From Sipunculus nudus (lineage: Eukaryota; Annelida; Sipuncula; Golfingiida; Sipunculidae), in the NCBI GenBank assembly GCA_026874595.1, contig CM049314.1, positions 76,890,300-76,954,299 of the forward strand: DNA of 64,000 bases, read 5' to 3'. Every line of letters starts with the position of its first letter. The stretch's first letter is position 1. The translations under genes and the position numbers were made by a program. Positions 13,654 through 25,300 of this stretch are shown piece after piece. Under the pieces are notes generated by a model that was not told where the DNA came from, searched no databases, and was given only the letters and a program-made list of their open reading frames with translations.

Positions 13654-13948
13654 GTTTCGGACTACGTGACAGGGCAGTATCACATGCTTCATCTAATTTT
13701 ATATCCTGGTGGTAACCAGGCCGAGTTTACACATTGGGGTCCTTGGTGTGTAACTTCCTAATTGCTGGATTATTTCATCGTGGAATCCAAAAAGCCGATC
13801 TAATTAATGTGAGAAACACGGCCGTGGTACAAGGCTTTCCCATGAAGCCTTCAGAGGATCGGGGTCGAAATTCCCCGTGAAAGATATCACCGCTCCTCAG
13901 CTGAGATTTGAACTCCGGACCTCCCAAGAATCCGGTCATACTGACCTC
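13654..13948 (-). mobile_element. tRNA-derived SINE, array copy (unit 2)
   Basis: The minus-strand head contains GAGTTCAAATC, a close match to a pol III B box (GGTTCRANNC type). The region where the A box lies in the independent copy at 59842-60081 is deleted here. The body runs left to GTTTCGGACTACGTGAC. Confidence 0.65.
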
Positions 13949-14249
13949 TTTTTTATACGAAGATCCCTGTTCTAGGTCGTAACCTCTGCAGCTAATTTTA
14001 ATAATGTGTTGCTCATGGGTAGGCGATTGTACCTATTATATAAGTGTACTTGGATTTGCATGTTCAAAATTGAGCAACGAATGATCCGGAAAGGACCAAC
14101 AAAGAAAATGAGTTGAATTGTACTAGAGACAAATCTGAATTCCGCCCCTTTGTCTGTCTGTGTCTGTCTGTCTGCCTCTCTCTCTCTGTATGTGTACATT
14201 GGTTATACGCAGGATTTTAAAGTTAGAGGATATAAAAATGACTTTATTT

Positions 14250-14585
14250 TTTTTTTTAATTTTATTTTTTTTTGTTTTATGAGGATTTCAGTTTTGGGAT
14301 CTCATGATATAATAATCTACAGTAAAAATATCCATTCCTACATGATTTAATCATATTAAATAACCATAACGATTGGAATTGGGCCCAATGAAACTGGAAA
14401 AAATACAAATTACTCTTCATTTTTTAGAAACGATTAGTTGATAATTTGAAATATTTGACATCATTTAGAGTAGCAATCCTTTTCTTTTTAACTTGCTATC
14501 GATGGGGTCCCTTATTCACGAAGTTTAATTTTCACGGTAAATCACTTTTCGCTATAATCAAGAATTTTAAACCCTCGTGAACAAA
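14250..14585. mobile_element. MITE-like element, unit 2
   Basis: This is the counterpart of 8122-8463. The left end is truncated where the sequence jumps in from a (TCTG) tail and poly-T tract. The right end retains ACCCTCGTGAAC. Confidence 0.4.
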
Positions 14586-15864
14586 AGACAACCATAGTAT
14601 GAGTCGATGAATATTATCGTTTTTATGCTTCAGTCGACATTGTTGTTGTGTGTTAAGTTATAACAAAGCTGTTCTGTTATAGCAAAAATTCTGTCCCTCT
14701 TCCACAATCTGACCATAAAAAAGTAGGCGATATCAATTGGCTACAATGTATATGTCCAACGAGATCTATATTTACATTTAATAAAAATACACCCTTTCGC
14801 CAGAAGTAGTTTCTATTCTAAACGAACCTCTTCCCGTACAGGACTGTGGGACGGCCGGGAGCTCTTGCCTCAATTGTCAAATTTTAAAACAAAATTTCTC
14901 TTATTTCGAGGGAACACCTTCTGTTTACATTAATTGCGCACGCTCACAACAGATTACCCGTTCCGTGAAGGCCTAGCGCCGTTCAGTGAGACTGGAATAA
15001 ATTGCCATATTAAGATTGGAATGCCGGCAAAGATTCAATATGAAATGGAATTATAAATAATTTCCAGTGTATTCACAACCAGATGTCATATTGGGATATA
15101 TACGATAATCTCTAATCTTACCTTTAATTTTCTCATTTGCTTTGACATCAGGTCATAAGGAGGACTGCATGTTTCCACACTCTTGTACATTAAATGCAGA
15201 ACACGATATCATAGAGACCGGAGTTAACTTAGTGCCGGAGTATATAATAACGAGTCAAATTAATGTCTAAAGTTTTTTTTCTGAGTTGTCCGCGCCATAA
15301 GAAGCAACACTTTAAATAAAGATAACAGAAAATATGTCTAAAATTCAAAAACGTTTTCCATATACTTATTTATATGTACTCGGTACATCATCAGGGTATT
15401 TGTGTGTCAGTCAGTACAGAGTGGTTTTTACGATGAATCTCAAATATGACCTTAAAGCTATCTTGGTAAATATATCTGCCTGATACGAAAACCAGCTACT
15501 AATTGTTGAAAGGGTGAGATGCAAAGTCTGATCAAATGAAATCTTTAACGAGACTGCAAAACACAGGTCACGGATCTGGCTTATGCAATGCATCATTATG
15601 TTTCATAAAAGGAGAAACCAATCAGCTTTTTAAAGGGTTAAATTGTTATTTCGCTCGATTAAGAATATCCGTTTTAAGACTTGTTTAACCTTAATGATGG
15701 AAATTGATTTCTTTTGAGGTCCCAAATGCCTTAAGAAAGTGAGAATGCTTTTAAAACAATTAAAATGAGTAGTAGAACAAACGTTTAAGCACTTAACTTG
15801 TCAGTAAGCATTACTTAGAAATCAAGAAATAATACGTAGTCGTTGAAGGGGAATCCTAATCGTA

Positions 15865-16135
15865 CATTAATTCAGGCGGATCATCAACCAGTCACTCAGA
15901 TCATTAACTGAAAATGTTTTATTACTTAGGGTTTACCCATTCACTTACTTTAGTCCTTTTGGTAATTTAAACCTCATTTGCAAGAGTGTTGTTCTATTAT
16001 ATCTGTGATGAAATCCTGCAGCGTAGTAAATATGGATACACCATGGCAAAGTGTATTTTATTTGGTATCAGCAAAAAACTCAGAGTGTCAAGCAATGCCC
16101 ATTTCTTTTTTTTAGAGGGACATAATCAGGAGCTA
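15865..16135. repeat. Array segment inverted relative to other units
   Basis: The plus strand here matches the minus strand of about 24980-25270. For example, GCGGATCATCAACCAGTCAC here is the reverse complement of the GTGACTGGTTGATGAGCCGC type at 25265-25290, and CATGGCAAAGTGTATTTTAT is the reverse complement of a stretch near 25110-25130. Units 1, 3 and 4 carry it in the opposite orientation, so a local inversion occurred in unit 2. Confidence 0.75.
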
Positions 16136-18020
16136 AATTATGGCTATTCTTTCACACTATCTGTTCAGTTTTGCTTTATACAAATGTTTCTTAGCAATAC
16201 CTTCCCAGCACATGGTCTCATTTCCTCGCATACGACTTTTTAACACCATGTTATGGATCTGCGAGTTGGTAAACACAGTCTGTTTACCATAACAAGGCCA
16301 CGTGACCAGAGGTCTGATTAAGAGGGGCAACACGCTGCGTTTCAGCCAGAGGGAACCTGTATTAAATTTTTTCGGGCCAAGTCAGGCCGGGCATCTCCTG
16401 ATTGACACGTGTTTTGACTAGCGATGCACACGGCCCCACGCGCTGTGTTTACGTTGACAACTTTCATCGCACCCGGTTTTTAACATTTGTTTACAGGAGA
16501 TAGGAAATAGTTTCAGGGCAATATTTTGGCAGGTACATACTTATTTTTTAGGGAAAAAGCTATTTTTCGTGTTAACTCAATATGTTTTAAAGGTGATTGG
16601 GCCCCTTTAAAACCTGACAGTCATGGCTTGCTGGACTAACTACTAATTGAATAAGATGTTAAGTATAATAAAAAATTAAACCATAAGGATACTGTAACAC
16701 ACAGGCCACGGAACTTGCCAGTGCGCCATACAAAAAAAATCAACAGTGTTAATAAAGATACTAGGAAATGTGACTCAAAACCAAAAAACGTTCTCTATGT
16801 ATTTATTGCGTGTTCTGTATATCATCAGGGTATTTGTGTTAGTCATTGATGAGCTTTTTTTATACAGACACTAAAACATACCGGTTAAGCCAGCTTGGTG
16901 AATCTATCTGCCTGGTATGAAAATCAACTACTAATTGTTGATTGGGTAAGGTGTTAAGTATAATTAAATTCAAGCTACAACGAGACTGTTTACATAGGTC
17001 ACGGATCTGGCTTGATTTAATCAAACTTAATATTTTGAGGCCCTACCACATACTAAGTCCGATAACCAACCGTGAGAGTTTCTGCAATATAAGCCATGGT
17101 ACATAAACCGGATTCCATCCATGTACTTTGACTGCTCGTTTATTGCCTAATAACAGTACTCAGGATTAATCTACGAAAGTAAACATGTTTCATGGTTCGA
17201 TATCAACTGAAATTAAACTCTGATCATCAGTTTTAACATTTAATACCTTTTTACCTATTATTATGAAAAAAAACGAGTTTGAAAGGAACATTGAAGAAGT
17301 TCTTTTCTTTGGTGATTGGATACCTCACTGGCAGACTAGCTGACTCTAGGGGCCGAGCGCCAGAAATTTACATTTTACAATGTTACATTTTGTTCAAACG
17401 GGACTGAATATGTGGCGGGGATTAATGATATTTGTTCTGTTAATATTGGACTACATTTCTGCAAAAACAAGTTAATGACCAGAATTTTATAGTGTTTAGT
17501 GTTTCTTTCAGCGAGAATTGTATGTACTTTCTTTCCAGGCTGTGAGCTATTGGATATAGAAGCTGATACTATCGGAACTATTTTCTAAGAACGTATAAGA
17601 ACATATAATTCGATATTTAAGAGAATGGAGTAAACTTAGTATATAGTTACGTGTCAAACAAATGTCTCCAGTTTGTAAAAATACACAGCTGTTGCATATT
17701 CCTTTATTGTCACATGACAAACAAAATTGAGATTAAAGCTAAACTTACTGTTGAAAATTTCTCGCTTGAACACAAGGGAAGTTCCCACATTGCAAGTTCT
17801 AGAAGAAATACACCTTCAGACAGGACATATAAGTTATATTCTACAATTTCTGAAAGGAATGGATTATAGGAAGTAAACGACAGTTATGTAAGAAACGCCA
17901 AAGCTCTACTTGTAAATAAACCTGTAAAATGTAAGGAGTTGACACGAAGCCGGTCTGGATTGACCAGGAAACCTATAGATAATTGTCTTCAAGGAATGTT
18001 GCACATGCCTGAGGAATTTA

Positions 18021-18125
18021 CTGACAATCTGCACAAACCCACGTGGAGCGTATGACTGACAATCTGCACAAACCCACATGGAGCGTATTACTGACAATCT
18101 GCACAAACCCACGTAGAGCGTATTA
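18021..18125. repeat. 35-bp tandem repeat, three copies
   Basis: Three successive units beginning CTGACAATCTGCACAAACCC, with starts at 18021, 18056 and 18091. Other array units have a single copy at this place, so it is a local expansion in unit 3. Confidence 0.9.
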
Positions 18126-18309
18126 CTGGGAAAAGAACAAAGAGTTCTGTCTCCGCGAGTGTCCGTATTATAAATGGCCACTACACCCCTGATCGCAAGG
18201 TTTGTCAGTACTTGTCTTATGCTAGCCTCCTTTTTTTTAAATATTATCTTGTTGGAGTTAACCCCGTACATTTTGTAATGCTAGCTTAAATAAATGTTTA
18301 CATCTGCGA

Positions 18310-18570
18310 ATTTATCAAATTTAATATCCAGGTGGTAACCAGGCCGAGTTAACACCTTGAGGCCCTGGGTGTTTAATTTCCTATTTGCTGAATTATTTCA
18401 TCGTGGAATCCCTAAAGCCGCACTAAGCAATGAGTGAAACATGGTCGTGGTGCACGGACTTCCTATGAAGCCTTCAGAGGGACGGGGTCGAAAGTCTCCA
18501 TGAAAGATATCACCGCTACTCGGCTGAGGTTTGAAATCTAGACCTTCCAAGAATCCGGTCATACTGACCT
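18310..18570 (-). mobile_element. tRNA-derived SINE, array copy (unit 3)
   Basis: Same element and relative position as 13654-13948. It is shortened at its left (body) end and lacks the TTTCGGACTACGTGAC portion. The head deletion is shared with the unit 2 copy. Confidence 0.55.
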
Positions 18571-19149
18571 CTTTTTCATGCAAATATCCATGTTCTAGGT
18601 TGAAACCTCTTCACCTAATTTTAATTATGTGTTGCTCATGAGTAGGCGATTGTACCTATTATATTAGTGTACTTGGTTTTGCCTGTTCAAGATTGAGCAA
18701 ACGAATGATCCGGAAAAGACCAACAGAGAAAAGGAGTTGAATTGTACTAGAGACAAACCTTATGTCTGCCTGTGTCTGTCTGTCTGTCTGTCTCTCTCTC
18801 ACTCTTTCTCTGTATGTGTACATTGGTTATACACAGGAAAAAAGTCCGAGGATAAAAAATGACTTTTATGCAAGATTGAAGAAGAAATAAATTTCCTTTG
18901 ATGATGTATCGCTGTTGTCAGACTAGAGACAAGGTGGTTCGCCAGAGTTAGACTAAGGTGAAAGATCGTAATGTTAATTATATGACATTTGAGACGTGCT
19001 TCTTTAGACCAGAATTACAAAAACCTATGTTCGGTCTGAGATTACGCTGATATCATCTGACGGTATAAAAAAACCTGGAAATCATTTAAAGCTGCATGAA
19101 AATGTAAAAACAATAATCCAAAACCACAACACAAGAATTCTATTCTAAA

Positions 19150-19516
19150 TGCAACAAAGAGAACCCACGCAACGAAGGCAATGCAATTGCCGCGCCAATC
19201 TCAAAATGCCTAGCTTCTTCCATTGTGTACCAAGCGGACGTGTATAGCTACGGGGCAGTTGATACGTACATTGACATGACTGGAGGCCCCTTTAAACATA
19301 GGTTCTACAACCACAGCAATTCATTTTAGCACACAACTCATTCAAGCGAAACAAAACTCGCAATACGTTGGTCCCTGAAAGACAAGCAACAAAAAATCTA
19401 TAATCCTGCAATCCAACACAGATATAACCTCTTCAAACCAGTGCAACTTGTGTTTTGCCGAGAAACTGGTAATCCTTAGCTCACGACAAAAGAATTTGCT
19501 GAACTTGTTCGTATTA
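19150..19516 (+). pseudogene. Penelope-like retroelement fragment: GIY-YIG endonuclease domain, broken
   Basis: Plus-strand translation gives, in pieces, a cysteine motif CNCR (from 19182), then KCLASSIVYQADV (from 19204) and TYIDMTGGPFKHRFYNH (about 19265-19315). Further on come SSETKL, WSLKDKQQ and YNPA, then CNLCFAEKLVIL and LLNL (19442-19507). This order matches the C-terminal GIY-YIG endonuclease region of Penelope-like retroelements, which nicks target DNA. The G of the YIG motif is replaced by D. A TAG follows the NSF segment near 19327, and at least two frame changes are needed (before KCLASS and before CNLC), so it is dead. It lies in an insertion unique to unit 3. The class assignment is from remembered motifs, not a search. 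Confidence 0.75.
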
Positions 19517-19753
19517 CTTCATGCATGTTTGAAGATTTTCTCGTATTGGGAAAGTCCGACAGGCGTTTGTTAACGACTTCAGGGATGTTTCGAATGATGG
19601 CCGGGGATGGTCTGATTTTGTGTTTATAAACTTAGGAGAATCATTTGGCTTCCTGTAGGGGCTGAATTTTCCAGACTTGAGGCCCAGTGAGACATATAGG
19701 TAGTTAACAGATGTCATGTTTGTTTCTGCTTTAATTTTTAAGCCCATGACTTT
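19517..19753 (-). pseudogene. Penelope-like retroelement fragment: end of reverse-transcriptase region
   Basis: The minus-strand frame contains MGLKIKAETN, VNYLYVSLGLKSGKF, PYRKPNDSPKFINTKSDHP and a K-S-hydrophobic motif. This matches the stretch after the polymerase catalytic motifs of Penelope-like elements (usual form: N-F-L-D-V-x-L, then K-Y-x-P-Y-R-K-P-N, then S-N-H-P-P). Only about 75 residues remain and the catalytic part is absent. The fragment abuts the plus-strand endonuclease fragment tail to tail at about 19516, although in an intact element both lie on one strand. The longer open frame to 19855 is extended by TA/TG-rich DNA and is not meaningful. Confidence 0.7.
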
Positions 19754-20323
19754 CTTTATCTTTACCTTTGCTATATATATATAGCTCAGGTGGTTATTAT
19801 ATATATTTATATATGTGTGTGTGGGTGTATATATAATTTTAGTTTGTCCAAACAATCAGATAAAAGTGCTCTACATAACTCGAGCGAATTAGAAACATGA
19901 TAAACACGTTGCTTATATAATGAGTTGCTATATATATTCATGTGTGTGTGTGTGCTTATATACAGAAACACTTACCGGGGGCAATGACTTATGACAAAAA
20001 ACATATACTGAATGATGATATCTCCATCCGTAAACATCGCAAGGAAGCAGTAAAAAACATATATGGCTCTAGCGGAATAATAAAACCAGGTAACCAAGTA
20101 CTCTTTGCCTCTCCCAACTTCTTTGAGTGTTACTTATTCTAATTTAAGTAGTTATCTATTGTACAAATTTGAGTTTAATGTCATGCTATTGAAGCATTCC
20201 TTTTTTTGAAAAAAGCTTGTACACGGCTTAATTGATAAATTGATCATTTAAGGCAATTTGGAATCTTTTCCAATGGATAATAATTTAAATATATATGGAT
20301 TGAAGAGAACTGCATCAGACCTT

Positions 20324-20372
20324 GTCAAAACGGAAATGACTGAGGTAAACCTAGTTATGACGGATGTGAACA
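20324..20372. repeat. 21-bp minisatellite, unit 3
   Basis: Two to three degenerate units of the ATGACKGAGGTAAACCTAGTT type, at the same relative place as the much longer tract at 28190. Confidence 0.7.
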
Positions 20373-20577
20373 AATAAAATGTGATGATTCAAATTTTAAT
20401 TATGTTACCAGGTTACCAGAATATAAACCAATCTTACATATAACTAGCTTACTAACCCATAAAATGACGGCGAAAATAAAAAAAACTGGGGGGGGGGGGT
20501 ATATTTAGTTTACATCTATGTAAACAATATTTCAGGGACTTATGCCAAAACGGATGTCCAGGTGAATACAAAAAAGT

Positions 20578-20720
20578 GGTGGTAAGATAAAACGCACAAT
20601 TCAACCACAATAAGAGAAGCATGCATCTAATAACGTTCCGAAGAGCGTTGGTGGTGAGATAAAATCCATACTATAACCAAAATAAGTGATGCATACCTCT
20701 CATAACGTTCCGAAGATTAT
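20578..20720. repeat. 72-bp direct repeat, two copies
   Basis: The block with GGTGGTRAGATAAAA and ending CATAACGTTCCGAAGA occurs twice, starting at 20578 and 20650. Other units hold it once (near 7250, 13060, 28795 and 36830). Confidence 0.85.
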
Positions 20721-21143
20721 TCTTATGGATCCAGTTTGGGTTGTGAGCAATTAACCTGTGGCAACTTTACTGTATATCGCAAACTAAATATGGCTATATT
20801 ACAAGCGAACAAGGGCAGGGATCACCAAAACCCGTGTTACATGATTATAATCAATGCAAATTTAGAGCCACTGCTAATTAAAATGAAATGTAAAAGGTAT
20901 GCACGAGGCCGTTGCCAGGAAAACCGATAAGGACATTTGATGATGCAAGAAGAAACTGGAGAAAGTCTAGGTCAGAAAAATGTATGCCATCAACTGATTT
21001 GTCACGAGAAATGCTTCTTTCCCATTGCTCATTTATACTTTGCGTTTATATTCGCTACACGTTGAACATAGTAACTACGAAGAAAACAGAGTGGACTTAA
21101 ACTAAAGCAGGGGATTACAGATTACCTACTGCTGTGGTCCTCA

Positions 21144-21495
21144 TATTCGCCAGGTAAACATTTCGGAAGTTTCATTTTTTTTGTTTTATGAGGATTTTTG
21201 TTCTGGGATCTCGTCATATAATAATGTCCCAGTGAACATATCCATTCCTACATGATTTAATCATATTAAATAATCATAACGATTGGACTTGGGCCCAATC
21301 AAACTGGAACAAGTACAAATTACCAATCAATATTTGGAAACGATTGTTTGATGATTTAGAATATTTGACATCATTTAGAGTAGCTATTCTTTTTCATTTA
21401 ACTTGCCATCGACGGGGCCCCTTATTCACGAAGGTTTAATTTTCACGTTAAGTTACTGGTCGCTATAATCACGAATTTCAAACCCTCGCGAACAA
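21144..21495. mobile_element. MITE-like element, unit 3
   Basis: This is the counterpart of 8122-8463. The left end is degenerate (ATTCGCCAGGTAAAC). The right end is well kept (ACCCTCGCGAAC). Confidence 0.45.
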
Positions 21496-22207
21496 AAGAC
21501 AACCACAGTATGAGTCGATGAAAATGATCGTTTCATGCTTCCAAATCTGCAGTCAGTGTATTTTTGTTGCTTTTTGTTTGTTTAGTTATAACCAAACTGT
21601 TCTGTTATAGCAAAGATTTGGTCAATCTACAACTATCTGACCATATTAAAGTAGGCGATATCAGTTGGCTACAACGTATATGTCCACCGAGATTTATATT
21701 TACGGCTAATAAAGATACATTCTTCTGCCAAAAGTAGTTTCTACTCTGAACGAATCTCTTCCAGTACCGGACTATGGGACGACCGGGAGTACTTGTCTCA
21801 ATTGTCAAATTTTAAAACAAAATTTTTCATTTTTAAGGAAACACCTTCTGTTTGCATTTTACTTGTGCATGCTTACAAAATATTACCCTTTCCTTGAAGG
21901 CCTAGCGCCATTTGGGTCTTCTGATATTAGAGAATCTACGACCAGTGGGACTGGAAATGCTTTGCCATATTAAGATTGAACTGCCGTCAAAGATTTAATA
22001 TGAATTGGAATTATGAAGAATTTCCAGTGTATTCACGACCCTATGTCGTATTGGGATATTCACAATAATCTCTAATCTTACCCTTAAATATTCTCATTTG
22101 CATTGACATCAGGTCAGATGGAGGACTGCATTTTCCTAACTCTTGTACATTAAATGCCTAACACGATATCATAGAGACCGGAGTAAACTTAGTAACAGTG
22201 TATACAA

Positions 22208-22310
22208 TAGGAGTCAAACAAATGTCTAAAGTCTGTATGAGTTGTCCGCGCCATATAATAGGAGTCAAACAAACGTCTAAAGTCTGTATGACTTGTCCGC
22301 ACCATAAGAA
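22208..22310. repeat. 51-bp direct repeat, two copies
   Basis: GAGTCAAACAAAYGTCTAAA occurs at 22211 and 22262, and each copy ends in a TTGTCCGC motif. Other units have one copy. Confidence 0.85.
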
Positions 22311-25300
22311 TAAAAAATTTAAATAAAGATACCAAAAAAATATGACTAAAATTCAAAAACGTTTTCTATATACTTATTACTTATGTACTCGGTATATCAT
22401 CAGGGTATTGTGTGTCAGTCAGTAGTAAGTGGTTTTTAGGATGAATCTCAAATATTGCCTTAAAGCTAGCTTGGTAAATATATCTGCCTGATACGAAAAC
22501 CAGCTACTAATTGTTGAAAGGGTAAGATGCAAAGTCTAATAAAACACAAGCTTTAACGAGATTGCAAAACACAGGTCACGGATTTGGCTCGTGCAACGCT
22601 TCATTATGTTTCATAAAAGAAGAAACAAGGCACCTTTTAAAAAGTTTAAGTTGTTATTTCACTCGATTAAAAACATCTCTTGAAAAAGACTTGTTTAACC
22701 TTAATGATGGAAATTGATTTCTTTCGATGCAACAAAAGCATTAAGGAAGTGAGAATGCTTTTAAAAACAATTAAAAATGAGTAGTAAAACAAAAGTTGAA
22801 ACACTAAACTTGTCAGTAAGCATTACTTAGGAATCAAGAAATAATACGTAGTCGTTTGAAGGGAAATCCTAATCGTACATTCAATTTTTTTAAAGCTTAA
22901 AGGCAAGGCTTCAAGATAAATGTTGTCAAGGACACACTGATAAGTTTCTGTTTTAGTTAACAAGTGATGGTAACGACTACGGATGGTATCAACTCCTTTA
23001 GGAATACATTAGGAATTAGTCAAATATATGTGGAAAGAAAATTTCGAACACCTGAAAATGTCATAATACTTAAGTAAAAAAATTCATAAGGTATTTGCTA
23101 ATTAACTACATTTAATATAACACATTCTTTCATTTTCCAATTAATTAATGCCGTAAGTCTTCATATAATGATAATCTAAGGTGTGTAGACTGCAGTCCAG
23201 GAAGTCAGGACTGTAAGTTTTTTAAAGACTCGCGCTTTGCTCGACCTTGTCTGGTTTTATTCTTTGTGTGATTTAATTTAATCTTGCTCCAGTAGACTTT
23301 TATTTTTGTCAGCTGCTATGGTATAGTAAAACTTGTATAATAAAATTTGGACATGACTCAGTTTTCTTCTTTTTCTTTTGCTTTATTTCTTTTTGGCTAT
23401 TGTTGTAACTGTAGTAAAATACCTAAGAGTGTGCGAGTATATATTCTCTCCAGGTTGCATAATGTATAATACTTGGTAGATTGGCCTTGAGTTAAACGAG
23501 ATTATTAAATAACAGCCACAGACCAGCCGTGTCCTTCCTTACAGTTCTATGTACTTTATATCTAATGTCACGAAGTGGCTGTCACACGAAGAAAGCTCCG
23601 AAAGCACATTTATATTTTACAATATGTCCCTTATCTCAAGAGCGATAGCTACAGCGGTGTGAGGTCGCAATGTTTCATTGAAAGTGGTCGGTAACTCAGT
23701 AGAAAAAATATTTATTAAAATGGTTGGCTAAGTCAAATGATGAATCTGAATACGGTTCAAATAAGGTTTAGCTCAAGCTTGTGACTTGTGCTATTTGTTA
23801 CAAAAGAAAAGGAAAATGCCCAGGTTTTGTTTAAGTTTCTATTTCCAATTGTAAGAATATCAGTGTCACATGAAGTGAAATAATCTGAAATAGTAATATG
23901 AAAACAAGATACTGATGATGAAGGTAGTCTTATGATGTAAAAGTGCAATGAAAGTCAAGCAACAAGCATACTTTTAAACATATATAAAATATCATTTTCA
24001 CTAAAGAAAAAAAACAAAAAAAACAGGCGCCTTTAAAGGGTGATTTTCTTTACTTAATTTCAATCATCCCTTAATGGCTAGGCTTACCTTGATATAGAAG
24101 ATTGATTTCTTTCGAAATCCCAAATACGACTTAAGAAAGTGAGAATGTTTTTAAAAACAATAAAAAATGAGTTAGCTACAAGCACCAATGGATGTAGAAC
24201 AGAAGTTTACAAAATTTGCTTTTTAAAATAACCTTCTCATTGCAAGGACTTTAATGACAATTTTGCCAAGGACCCATTTATTACAAGTTTCAAGTATTGG
24301 TAAAAGTCAAGAAAAGGGCATTGAAACAACTCATTTGATATAAATAAATAAAAATTGTATAATATATGCTGAAAGAAAGGTCACCCTGCCTTATAAAGAT
24401 CAAACTAATGTCGTAAAATATTTGTTAATTTACAACATGAACAAGGGCTCAATTAGGAGCAAGAGTATAATAATTCTTTCACACATTCAATTGAGTGCTG
24501 CATTATGCAAACTTTTTCCAGCAAATGATCCCTGCATGGGGTCTCGGTAGCAACTCCCCTTCAGCTGCCTGACACGGCCATGCGTCTGCTTATGTGTGTC
24601 TGTTTATCATCACAGACCGGCGTGGGTCCAATCAAGCGGATTAGCGACAAATCCGATACAAGGAGTAGTCCAAACAAAAAACGTGTCAGTCGTGAAACAC
24701 TGATTGTAAGCCTGTAAAGGAAACGGAAAACGCAGATGATGTTTCCAATATGTTAATGTTTTACGCCAGTTACCGCACCCGGTCCACTCTTTAACATCCC
24801 GAGTACACGAGTAAGCCATTAATTCAATTTCAGTGTTTAGGCAGGTATAATTTTATTGGAGAGAGAAGATATTATATTCAGTTTTAATTCAACATGCTTT
24901 CGTTCATTGTCCTATTCGTAGAATCAATGCAGAAAGTCTTTATTTTATTATACGGTTGTCTGCAGTGTACAGTCCATCAAGCGACGTCTGCCATATTAAA
25001 AAAGAAGAAAAAGGGAGTTGCTTGACCTGATTATTGCTCCTGATTATGTTCCTTTAAAAAAAGAAATGGGCATTGCTTGACCCTCTGAGTTTTTTTGTTG
25101 ACACCATATAAAATACACTTTGCCATGATGTATCCATATTCACTACGCAGTAGGATTTCACCACAGATATAATAAAACAACATTGTAACAAATTGGGTTT
25201 AAATTACCAAGGGCTAGGTAGTGAATGGGTAAACCCAAAGTAATAAAACATTTCAGTTTATAGTCGGCGTGACTGGTTGATGAGCCGCCTGAATTAAAAA

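Larger units (their letters stand above)
12178..17357. repeat. Array unit 2 (rearranged, 5.2 kb)
   Basis: It starts with the unit-start block at 12178-12620 but then jumps to a (TCTG)-rich tail, a 21-bp minisatellite and the block around 13000-13220. At a run of 18 G (13206-13223) it returns to the second half of the unit start (13230-13650), followed by a SINE and a second (TCTG) tract. It then jumps directly to the MITE-like element near 14250. The blocks seen at about 18890-20110 and 23045-23700 of unit 3 are missing. A segment near 15865-16135 is inverted relative to other units. Confidence 0.7.
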
